DNA of 5,701 nucleotides, taken from positions 1 to 5,701 of the forward strand of contig JAEZXF010000192.1 in the NCBI GenBank assembly GCA_023419995.1. The letters are read 5' to 3'. The notes under the pieces were generated by a model, which searched no databases, was not told the DNA's origin, and worked only from the letters and a program-made list of their open reading frames with translations. Of the stretch, positions 1 through 5,403 are shown in pieces. The first letter of the stretch is position 1, and each line of letters begins with the position of its first letter. A program made the position numbers and the translations under genes. This stretch comes from Pseudomonadota bacterium (lineage in GTDB: Bacteria > Pseudomonadota > Alphaproteobacteria > Rhizobiales > Rhizobiaceae).

Positions 1-242
1 TTCAGCACGTAGGTGCCGCGGCCGCGCTGGCTGGAGAGATAGCCTTCCTCCTGCAGGATGCCGATGGCCTGCCGCACCGTGGCGCGCGCGACGCCGTAGG
101 ATTCCTGCAGCGCCGGCAGCGGCGGTATCTGCGAGCCGACCGGCCATTCCCCCTGCCCGATGATGTCGCGGAACAGGCTCGCCAGTTTCACGTAGAGCGG
201 GATGCCATCATCCTGGCTGAACGCGCCGCCCGTCTTCGACAT
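1..242 (-). CDS. GntR-family transcriptional regulator, N-terminal part (gene runs off the window)
   Basis: Only the first 80 residues are inside the window; the ligand-binding domain and stop lie beyond position 1. The visible part is a winged helix-turn-helix of the GntR family: it opens with IPLYVKLASLFRDII (residues 14-28), continues with GEWPVGSQIP, has the recognition region YGVARATVRQAIGILQEEGY (49-68) and ends with the wing motif RGRGTYV (73-79). The IPLY...GRGTYV pattern resembles the HutC/FadR type, but the subfamily cannot be settled without the effector domain. The usual P-S-E-R-E/P-S-E-x-x-L stretch before the helix-turn-helix reads PPLPALQ, a mild departure. The ATG at 242-240 is supported by a GGGAGGA ribosome site. 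The gene starts 15 nt after the crotonase stop, so it is probably the last or a late gene of the CoA-transferase transcript and may control that transcript and itself. Family assignment is firm; target and ligand are unknown. Confidence 0.93.
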   Translation of the reverse strand, partial: MSKTGGAFSQDDGIPLYVKLASLFRDIIGQGEWPVGSQIPPLPALQESYGVARATVRQAIGILQEEGYLSSQRGRGTYVL

Positions 243-246
243 GCAA

Positions 247-253
247 TCCTCCC
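247..253 (-). promoter_or_regulatory. Shine-Dalgarno site of the GntR gene
   Basis: The minus strand reads GGGAGGATTGC directly before the ATG at 242, giving a GGAGG core five bases from the start. It is one of the strongest ribosome sites in the window and fixes the regulator's start. It sits in the 15-nt gap after the crotonase stop, so the regulator can be translated efficiently from the same mRNA. Confidence 0.8.
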
Positions 254-257
254 TTTT

Positions 258-1037
258 TCACCGCCCCTTGAAGGCCGGGGTCTCGCGCTTGTACGCGGCC
301 CGGATGCCTTCGCGGAAGTCGTCAGTGTGGAAGTGAATGCGTTGCTCCGCAATCTCGCGCTCGATCGCGCGGCGGACCACGTCCGCCCGGTCGCCGAACA
401 GGGTCTGCCGCATCGACTGCACCGCGAGCGGCGCGCCGGACGCGATCTCCGCGGCGAGCGCCAGCGCCGCGCCGTCGAGTGCCTGCGGCTCGACCACGCT
501 TTCGGCAAGGCCGGTCCGCAGCGCCTCGGAGGCGTCGATGCGCCGGCCCGTCTCAAGCATCAGCGCCGCGGCCTGCAAACCGACGACGCGGGGCAGGGTG
601 GCGCTGATGCCGAAGCCCGAATGAATGCCGAGCCGGGCGAAGTTGGCCGAGAACGACGCCCTGGTCGAGGCGACGCGGAAGTCGGCCACCAGCGCCAACC
701 CCAGCCCGCCGCCGATCGCCGCGCCCTGGATGGCGGCGACGATGGGCTTCCTCACCTCGAACAGCGCGATGGCGCTCCGGTAGATGCGCATCGCGGCGTC
801 GGCATCGACGTCCTTGCCGTCGCTGCCGAACTGCGCCCCGGCGCAGAAGACGCTGCCGGCGGCGCGCAGCAGGATCGCGCGGCAGTCCGGATCGCCGTCC
901 AGCGCCTGGAAGACGGCGAGCAGGTCGCCGACCGAGGCGCCGTCGAAATAATTGTGCGGCGGCCGGTCGAAGGTGACGATGCCGACATGCCCGTCGCGTT
1001 CGACCGAGACCTGCGTGTCGCGTGCCTCGCCGGCCAT
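258..1037 (-). CDS. Crotonase-fold (enoyl-CoA hydratase/isomerase family) protein lacking both hydratase glutamates
   Basis: A 259-residue protein of normal length for the crotonase superfamily, expected to be a soluble enzyme acting on an acyl-CoA thioester. It shows the N-terminal VGIVTFDRPPHNYFD (residues 18-32), the first oxyanion-hole segment FCAGAQF (64-70), the second oxyanion-hole loop IQGAAIGGGLGLAL (103-116), the segment NFARLGIHSGFG (132-143), and a family-like C-terminus with FREG (241-244) and TPAFKG (253-258). Hand alignment to rat mitochondrial enoyl-CoA hydratase puts Gly113 at the place of Glu144 and Phe133 at the place of Glu164, so ordinary hydratase chemistry is unlikely. 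Isomerase, thioester hydrolase, lyase or another crotonase reaction is possible. The ATG at 1037 follows the CoA-transferase stop by 4 nt with only a weak ribosome site, which suggests translational coupling. The neighbouring transferase probably supplies its CoA substrate. Fold assignment is firm; the reaction is open. Confidence 0.93.
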   Translation of the reverse strand: MAGEARDTQVSVERDGHVGIVTFDRPPHNYFDGASVGDLLAVFQALDGDPDCRAILLRAAGSVFCAGAQFGSDGKDVDADAAMRIYRSAIALFEVRKPIVAAIQGAAIGGGLGLALVADFRVASTRASFSANFARLGIHSGFGISATLPRVVGLQAAALMLETGRRIDASEALRTGLAESVVEPQALDGAALALAAEIASGAPLAVQSMRQTLFGDRADVVRRAIEREIAEQRIHFHTDDFREGIRAAYKRETPAFKGR

Positions 1038-1041
1038 TGCC

Positions 1042-2271
1042 TCAGCCCGCCTTCCGGCCGTTCTGCGCGGCGCTGTCGGCCGTGCGGATGACGCCGCGCT
1101 CGCGCATCGCCGCGATCTGCTCCTCGCTGATGCCGATCTCGCGCAGCACCTCGACCGAATGCTCGCCGATCTCCGGCGGGTGGCGGTCGGACGCCAGCTC
1201 GACGTCGCGCACCGCGAACGGCGCCCGCATGTGGCGCAGCCTTCCCCGGGTGGGATGGTCGTATTCTTGGAACAGCTTGACGGCCTGGAGATGCGGGTCG
1301 GCCAGGAGGTCGTCCATGCCGAGGACCGGCGCGCAGGGAATGTCGAGCCGGTCGAAGAGCGCCCGCCACTCGGCCGTGGTGCGGGTCGGCAGGATCTCGT
1401 TCGCCGCGACCTCGTAGAGGCCGGCGATGTTGTTGGCCATGGCGTGCTGGTCGGCCATCAGCGGGCCGTCGAGCACGTCCTGCCGTCCCGTCTCGGCGAG
1501 GAAGCGCTCCCAGTGCTCGTACTTGTAGACGCCGTGGACGATGTAGCCGTCCTTCGTCCGCGCCGGCTGGCGGTGCGGGCTCATCACCCGCTTGTAGCCG
1601 AGGCCTGCCGCCGGGGGCTCGAAGGCGTGGCCGTTGAGGTGCTGGTTGAGCACCACGGTCACCGCAGCCTCGAACATCGGCGTCTCGATGTAGCAGCCCT
1701 TGCCGGTGGCGCGCTGCCGGTGCAGCCCGGCCAGCATGGCCTGGCCCAGCATCAGCGCCACGACCTTGTCGACGATCGAGAGCGGCAGGAAGGTGGGCCT
1801 GCCCGTCGCCACGCCGTTGACGGAGGCGAGCCCCGAATAGGCCTGGATGATGTCGTCGAAGGCGGGGTAGTCGGCATAGGGCCCGTCCTGCCCGAAGCCG
1901 ATCGCCGCGCAGTAGACGGCCTTCGGGTTGACGGCCTTGACCGCCTCGTAGCCGAGGCCGAGCCGCTCGATGGCCTTCACCCGCATGTTGTGGACGACGA
2001 TGTCGGCCTCGCGCAGCAGCGCGTTCAGCGTCTCGCGGGCCTGCGCGTCCTTCAGGTCGAGCGAGATGCTGCGCTTGTTGCGGTTGACGGACATCCACTG
2101 CGCCGTCATGCCGGGCCGCTGCCCCAACCCGAGGTTGCGGTAGTAGTCGCCTTCCAGCGCCTCCACCTTGACGACGTCCGCGCCGAAATCTCCCAGGAAC
2201 TGCGTGGCGTAGGGGGCCATCAGGATATGGCCGATCTCGACGACCTTCACACCCTCGAGGAATTTCATCAT
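1042..2271 (-). CDS. CaiB/BaiF family (class III) CoA-transferase
   Basis: A 409-residue protein, the usual length for class III (formyl-CoA transferase-like) enzymes, which move CoA from an acyl-CoA donor to a free carboxylic acid through an aspartyl intermediate. The N-terminus LEGVKVVEIGHILMAPYATQ (5-24) with DFGADVVKVE (28-37) is the family signature. It is followed by NRNKRSISLDLK (63-74), the ADIVVHNMR segment (89-97), the GFGQDGPY loop (125-132) and LSIVDKVVALMLG (164-176), whose Asp168 fits the catalytic aspartate. The C-terminal half carries IPCAPV (311-316), a late landmark seen in many members. Two ATGs lie in tandem at 2271 and 2268; the first is chosen because a GGGGAGGA site is 11 nt upstream. 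It is the first gene after the promoter at 2392-2364 and is followed after 4 nt by the crotonase gene. The acid it activates is unknown; it could be the product of the upstream amidase or enolase-like enzyme. Confidence 0.95.
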   Translation of the reverse strand: MMKFLEGVKVVEIGHILMAPYATQFLGDFGADVVKVEALEGDYYRNLGLGQRPGMTAQWMSVNRNKRSISLDLKDAQARETLNALLREADIVVHNMRVKAIERLGLGYEAVKAVNPKAVYCAAIGFGQDGPYADYPAFDDIIQAYSGLASVNGVATGRPTFLPLSIVDKVVALMLGQAMLAGLHRQRATGKGCYIETPMFEAAVTVVLNQHLNGHAFEPPAAGLGYKRVMSPHRQPARTKDGYIVHGVYKYEHWERFLAETGRQDVLDGPLMADQHAMANNIAGLYEVAANEILPTRTTAEWRALFDRLDIPCAPVLGMDDLLADPHLQAVKLFQEYDHPTRGRLRHMRAPFAVRDVELASDRHPPEIGEHSVEVLREIGISEEQIAAMRERGVIRTADSAAQNGRKAG

Positions 2272-2281
2272 CGCGCGCTCG

Positions 2282-2289
2282 TCCTCCCC
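2282..2289 (-). promoter_or_regulatory. Shine-Dalgarno site of the CoA-transferase gene
   Basis: GGGGAGGA on the minus strand, 11 nt before the first of two tandem ATG codons (2271 and 2268). The spacing is a little long for the first ATG and longer still for the second, so it favours the 2271 start. Confidence 0.65.
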
Positions 2290-2317
2290 GATGCACGTCC
2301 TGCCGGCGCCGTTCCGA

Positions 2318-2331
2318 CGCGGCGAACCGCG
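2318..2331 (-). other. Small hairpin with UUCG loop in the CoA-transferase mRNA leader
   Basis: The minus strand reads CGCGG-TTCG-CCGCG, a perfect 5-bp GC stem around a UUCG tetraloop, extendable by one G-U pair. It lies inside the predicted 5' leader, about 45 nt before the start codon and clear of the ribosome site. The loop is closed by G-C rather than the extra-stable C-G. In DNA this GC-rich such stems arise by chance, so a role in mRNA stability or attenuation is only a suggestion. Confidence 0.35.
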
Positions 2332-2363
2332 CGTTTCCTGCCTGGACGCTTTAAACAGTGAAT

Positions 2364-2392
2364 AGTATGGATCATGAGATGTTTATGGTCAA
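2364..2392 (-). promoter_or_regulatory. Sigma70-type promoter for the CoA-transferase/crotonase/GntR transcript
   Basis: On the minus strand TTGACC (2392-2387, five of six matches to the -35 consensus) is followed after exactly 17 bp by CATACT (2369-2364, four of six matches to TATAAT, including the key A at position 2 and T at position 6). Both boxes lie in an AT-rich island that stands out from the surrounding GC-rich DNA. Transcription would begin near 2357, giving a leader of about 85 nt before the ATG at 2271. No other stretch in the gap looks as promoter-like. Control by the GntR protein encoded downstream is plausible but not shown by a recognised operator. Confidence 0.65.
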
Positions 2393-2411
2393 TACGAGCC
2401 GGATGCGGGTC

Positions 2412-2422
2412 CAAGGGCCTTG
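2412..2422. promoter_or_regulatory. 11-bp palindrome upstream of the promoter, possible operator
   Basis: CAAGG-G-CCTTG is a perfect 5+1+5 inverted repeat whose near edge is 19 bp upstream of the -35 box. With a one-base centre it cannot fold as an RNA hairpin, but it suits a dimeric DNA-binding protein. Its place upstream of the promoter would fit an activator or an upstream repressor site. It does not match a GntR consensus that I can name, and short palindromes occur by chance. Confidence 0.3.
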
Positions 2423-2452
2423 CCGATCGTCTTCAGGTGGCACGGTGTGGGA

Positions 2453-2470
2453 CGGCGCGCGGTCGCGCCG
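2453..2470. repeat. Perfect 7-bp inverted repeat with 4-base loop
   Basis: The arms CGGCGCG and CGCGCCG are exactly complementary and enclose four bases, giving a strong GC hairpin if transcribed. On the minus strand it is followed by TCCCACACC, with no U-run, so it does not look like an intrinsic terminator in the direction of the genes. It lies between the amidase stop and the promoter, in the 3' untranslated region of the amidase mRNA, where it could block 3' exonucleases. Function is inferred only. Confidence 0.4.
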
Positions 2471-2509
2471 GGCCTTTCATCTCTTCCGGGGTGGCGAAAG
2501 CGGCAATGG

Positions 2510-2523
2510 CGGCTCGGGAGCCG
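2510..2523 (-). other. Short hairpin just after the amidase stop, terminator-like but without U-tract
   Basis: CGGCT-CCCG-AGCCG begins 7 nt after the amidase stop codon. The stem is only 5 bp and the following bases (CCATTGCCG) are not U-rich, so this is at best a weak or factor-dependent terminator. Together with the stronger stem at 2470-2453 it may mark the 3' end of the first transcript, but read-through into the CoA-transferase genes is quite possible. Confidence 0.3.
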
Positions 2524-2530
2524 GAAAGCG

Positions 2531-3958
2531 CTACCGGACCGCCTGTGCCGGGACCCTCACGCCCGACCAGGGCGCGGCGCGCTCGATCTGGCCGGCGAGC
2601 GCGAACAGAAGGTCCTCCTCGCCGTAGCGGGCGGCGAAATGGCAGCCGACGGGCAGGCCGTCACCGGACATGGCCAGCGGCACCGACATGGCGGGCTGGC
2701 CGGTGACGTTGGCGAGATAGGTGAAGGGGATGAAGCCCATCAGCCGCTCCAGCCACAGGTCGACGTCGGTGATGTCGGAATCGAACCTGCCGACCGGCGG
2801 CGGCGGGGTCGCCAGCGTCGGCGTCAGCCAGACGTCGAACTCCTCGTGGAAGCGCGCGATCCGGCGCGATTCGCGCTGCAGGGCCTGGAGGCTGGCGATG
2901 TAGGCCGGCGCGGAGATCTCCAGCCCGCGCCTCGCCAGCGCCAGCGTCAGCGGCTCGACCTGGCCTTCGGCCGGGAGCCTGCCGCCGGTGGCGCGGCCGA
3001 CATTGGCCATCACGTTGGCCTGGAAGACGTGGGCGAATGCCTGCGCCACCGCCTCGACGTCGAATTGCGGCGTGGCTTCCTCGACATGGTGGCCGAGCGC
3101 CTCGCACAGCGTCGCCGCCTTCAGCGTCGCCTCGATGCAGTCGGGATGGATGGCCGCGCCGTTGGGCGCCGCGGTGGAAAAGGCAATGCGCAGCCTTCCC
3201 GGATCGCGCGAGGCGGCCGCGAGATAGGGACCGGCCGGCCGTTGCGGCGAATAAGGATCGCCCGGCATCGGTCCGGCGGTGGCGTCGAGCAACGCCGCGC
3301 TGTCGCGCACCGAACGGGTGACGGCATGCTGGCTGGCGAGACCGGCAAGGCCTTCTCCACCCTCCGGACCGGCGGTGATGCGCGCTCGCGTCGGCTTGAG
3401 GCCGAACAGGCCGCAGCACGAGGCGGGGATGCGGATCGAGCCGCCGCCATCCGTGGCGTGGGCCAGCGGCACCATGCCGGCGGCAACGGCGGCGGCCGCG
3501 CCGCCGCTCGACCCGCCGGGCGAGAACGCCGTGTTCCAGGGATTGCGCGCCGGCCCGAAGAGATGCGGCTCCGTCACCGGCTGCAGGCCGTATTCCGACG
3601 AGTTGGTCTTGCCGAGGATCGCCATGCCGGCGCGGCGGCAGCGCGCCACGATCTCGCTGTCGGCGGCGGGCATGTTCTGCGCATAGAGCCGCGAGGCCGA
3701 GGTGGTGGCGGCGCCCTTCACCGAGACGACGAGCTCCTTGAAGAGATAGGGAACGCCTGTGAACGGACCGTTCGGAAGCCCTTGCGCGACCGCGTCCCTT
3801 GCCTGCTCGTAAAGCCGGGTGACGACGGCGTTGAGCGGGCCGTTCCTCGCCTCGATGGCGGCGATCGCGGTTTCGAGAACCTCCGCCGCGCTGACGTCGC
3901 CGCGCCGGACCAGGCCGGCGATATCGAGCGCGTCGAGCGTTTGATAGTCGCCGATCAT
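2531..3958 (-). CDS. Amidase-signature family hydrolase (NylA/GatA-like amidase)
   Basis: A 475-residue amidase-signature enzyme, expected to be cytoplasmic and to hydrolyse a carboxamide or similar C-N bond. The Ser-cisSer-Lys triad is complete: Lys74 in PYLFKEL (70-76), the cis-serine Ser150 in PGGSSGG (147-153), and the nucleophile Ser174 in ATDGGGSIRIPAS (168-180), followed by GLFGLKPTRAR (183-193). The segment EPHLFGPARNPWN (130-142) and the DGGGSIR form of the signature recall 6-aminohexanoate-cyclic-dimer-hydrolase-like amidases more than GatA. No gatB or gatC is next to it, which argues against a tRNA amidotransferase role. The ATG at 3956-3958 is chosen because it has an AAGGGGA site and gives the normal MIGDYQTLDALDIAGL start; an in-frame ATG at 4072 would add 38 arginine-rich residues inside the preceding gene. 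It starts 11 nt after the enolase-like gene, so the two are co-transcribed. Its substrate is unknown. Confidence 0.94.
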   Translation of the reverse strand: MIGDYQTLDALDIAGLVRRGDVSAAEVLETAIAAIEARNGPLNAVVTRLYEQARDAVAQGLPNGPFTGVPYLFKELVVSVKGAATTSASRLYAQNMPAADSEIVARCRRAGMAILGKTNSSEYGLQPVTEPHLFGPARNPWNTAFSPGGSSGGAAAAVAAGMVPLAHATDGGGSIRIPASCCGLFGLKPTRARITAGPEGGEGLAGLASQHAVTRSVRDSAALLDATAGPMPGDPYSPQRPAGPYLAAASRDPGRLRIAFSTAAPNGAAIHPDCIEATLKAATLCEALGHHVEEATPQFDVEAVAQAFAHVFQANVMANVGRATGGRLPAEGQVEPLTLALARRGLEISAPAYIASLQALQRESRRIARFHEEFDVWLTPTLATPPPPVGRFDSDITDVDLWLERLMGFIPFTYLANVTGQPAMSVPLAMSGDGLPVGCHFAARYGEEDLLFALAGQIERAAPWSGVRVPAQAVR

Positions 3959-3963
3959 CCCGG

Positions 3964-3970
3964 TCCCCTT
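3964..3970 (-). promoter_or_regulatory. Shine-Dalgarno site deciding the amidase start
   Basis: AAGGGGA on the minus strand begins at the last base of the enolase-like gene's TGA stop (TGAAGGGGACCGGGATG) and lies five bases from the ATG at 3958. It supports the short start over the upstream in-frame ATG at 4072 and indicates translation coupled to the preceding gene. Confidence 0.7.
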
Positions 3971-5403
3971 CAGTTTTTGGGCCACTGCGCTGCCGGCATG
4001 GGCCTGGCGCCGTCGAAATCGGGCGGCAGCCACGCGCCGAAGCCGGGGCAGTCGAGGGAGGCGATGGCGCACCGGCCCCGGTCGATCTTCAGCCGGACCC
4101 TGCCGTCCTGCCTATGGTAGAGGTCGGGATGCGCCTTCAGGAATGCCTGCGCCTCGCGCTGCGAGCCGCTGAAGCCGTCGATGAAGTGATGGGCGTTGCG
4201 CTCGACATGGGTCAGGCCGAGCAGGTTGACGAGCGCCAGGTCCTGCTGGAGCGAGATGCCGGGCTGGCAGGTCAGGTCCTCCGCCGACATGAAGTAGCGG
4301 CCTTCGCCGGCGCCGTTCCACGTCCGGCAGCGGGCATGGTTCAGCATCGACTTGTAGATGCCCTTGCAGGCCTTGGACGAGACGCCCGAATAGCCGAGCG
4401 CGCGGGCCTGCGGAAAGGCCGACAGCTCGCCGTCGGATTCGTCGATGATGACCGGAACGAGGCGGGCGAGCTCGTCCACCGGCCGCGCCAGCGCTTCCTT
4501 CCGGTTGATCGGCTGCTCGACATAGAGGATCGATGCGGCGAGCCGCTTCAGCGCCGGCGTCTCGCCGACGCGGCGATAAAATGCGGCGATGCCGGCGGCG
4601 TCCGCGTACTGCTCGTTGCCGTCGAGGGTGACGAAATAGGGCTCGGCGATCCGGTCGAGCACGCCGGCGATGCGCGCCAGCCGCTCGATGTCGGCATCCG
4701 CGTCGCCGCCGACCTTGATCTTGAAATAGCGGTTGGCGTAGGTCGCGACCACCTCTTCCAGCGTTTCGGGAAGCCCGTCGCCGACGCGGTCGTCCGCGGC
4801 GAGGTCCGAGGCGACGATGGGGTCGACGAGGCCGATCGTGTGCCTCACCGCGATGGTGGCCGCCGGCGCGGCATCGGCGAACAGCCGAGGGAGATCGACG
4901 CCTTCGAGGTCGCGTGCCACGTCATGCGGGGCAAGCCCGGCGAGGTTCGAGCGCATCGCCCGGTAGAAGCTGACATCGTGGGCCCGGCACGCCGCGTCGA
5001 GAATGGCGCGGTCGGTCAGGGACTGGCCGTAGCTGGCGATCAGCGGGTTCAAGCCGAGCGCGGCACAGGCTTCGACGTGCCCGTCATAGTGGTCGGCGAA
5101 AAGCCCGAACGGCGTCGCCGGGCCGGCGGCGAGATAGACGGCAGCGGCCAGCTCGAGCGATTTGCGCAACTGGTCGTGGTTGTCGGCGTCGCTGAGCGCG
5201 AGGTTCTTGTCGAACCACTTGGCGCCGACCGCCTCGGCGGAATAGCCGGTCGCCTCGGTGCCGTCCTCGAGACGGATGCGCGCGCGGACGAAGGCCTGCA
5301 GCCCCTGCGTCGCCGTGGTCACGCCGAAGCGGAACGGCATGCGCAGGCGGTAGGGAACCTCGCGGCGCTCGATCTCGATCAGGCGGAGCCTGGGCGCGCT
5401 CAC
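3970..5403 (-). CDS. Enolase-superfamily protein (mandelate racemase/muconate lactonizing enzyme-like), function unknown
   Basis: A 477-residue protein with an enolase-type N-terminal cap (IERREVPYRLRMPFRFGVTT, 11-30) and a C-terminal barrel. Such enzymes use a divalent metal to stabilise the enolate formed when a proton is removed next to a carboxylate. Visible active-site candidates are the KxK pair Lys228/Lys230 (FKIK, 227-230), metal ligands Asp261 (TLDGNEQY), Glu296 (YVEQPI) and Asp321 (IIDESDG), and a lysine on the sixth strand, Lys344 in SSKACKGIYKS (342-352). This layout is closest to the muconate-cycloisomerase subgroup. Later motifs EDLTCQPGISLQQDLA (375-390) and ERNAHHFIDG (401-410) are not typical of characterised members, and the length exceeds the usual 350-400 residues. 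The start is GTG, sharing GTGA with the ATPase stop; the next ATG (residue 22) would remove the first cap strand. The neighbours suggest catabolism of an imported acid. Superfamily call is good, the reaction (racemase, dehydratase, cycloisomerase, ammonia lyase) is unknown. Confidence 0.87.
   Translation of the reverse strand: MSAPRLRLIEIERREVPYRLRMPFRFGVTTATQGLQAFVRARIRLEDGTEATGYSAEAVGAKWFDKNLALSDADNHDQLRKSLELAAAVYLAAGPATPFGLFADHYDGHVEACAALGLNPLIASYGQSLTDRAILDAACRAHDVSFYRAMRSNLAGLAPHDVARDLEGVDLPRLFADAAPAATIAVRHTIGLVDPIVASDLAADDRVGDGLPETLEEVVATYANRYFKIKVGGDADADIERLARIAGVLDRIAEPYFVTLDGNEQYADAAGIAAFYRRVGETPALKRLAASILYVEQPINRKEALARPVDELARLVPVIIDESDGELSAFPQARALGYSGVSSKACKGIYKSMLNHARCRTWNGAGEGRYFMSAEDLTCQPGISLQQDLALVNLLGLTHVERNAHHFIDGFSGSQREAQAFLKAHPDLYHRQDGRVRLKIDRGRCAIASLDCPGFGAWLPPDFDGARPMPAAQWPKN

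Larger units (their letters stand above)
2272..2530. other. 259-bp intergenic control region between the amidase and CoA-transferase genes
   Basis: This is the only sizeable gap in the window and the only break in the otherwise 4-15 nt spacing. I see no convincing gene in it on either strand. In transcription order it holds a short hairpin just after the amidase stop (2523-2510), a longer GC-rich inverted repeat (2470-2453), an 11-bp near-perfect palindrome (2422-2412), an AT-rich island of about 46 bp (2395-2350, roughly 30% G+C) with a sigma70-like promoter, and a leader of roughly 85 nt with a UUCG-loop hairpin and the ribosome site. It probably splits the cluster into two transcripts. Confidence 0.75.

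Noticed and set aside
752..2296. A 514-codon open frame on the minus strand overlapping the CoA-transferase and crotonase genes
   Set aside because: The translation is rich in Arg, Ala and Gly with low-complexity runs. It is the shifted frame of two clear family proteins in GC-rich DNA.
952..2361. A 469-codon plus-strand open frame antisense to the CoA-transferase gene
   Set aside because: It mirrors the coding frame of the CaiB gene, its composition (Arg, Val, Asp, His) is typical of antisense shadows, and no domain is visible.
2464..2485. Plus-strand terminator from the inverted repeat followed by GGCCTTTCATCTCTT
   Set aside because: The trailing T's are interrupted, and there is no plus-strand gene for it to terminate.
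2531..3958. GatA subunit of the Glu-tRNA(Gln)/Asp-tRNA(Asn) amidotransferase
   Set aside because: No gatB or gatC is adjacent, the setting is catabolic, and the DGGGSIRIPAS and EPHLFGPARNPWN segments fit general NylA-like amidases better.
3959..4072. N-terminal extension of the amidase to an in-frame ATG at 4072
   Set aside because: The extra 38 residues are Arg-rich, lie inside the enolase-like gene, and are unlike amidase N-termini. The ATG at 3958 has a good ribosome site and a family-like start.
2420..4120. A 566-codon plus-strand open frame antisense to the amidase gene
   Set aside because: It has very high Arg/Gly content and no recognisable motif, and it lies over an amidase with an intact catalytic triad. 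Stop-free antisense frames are expected at this G+C.
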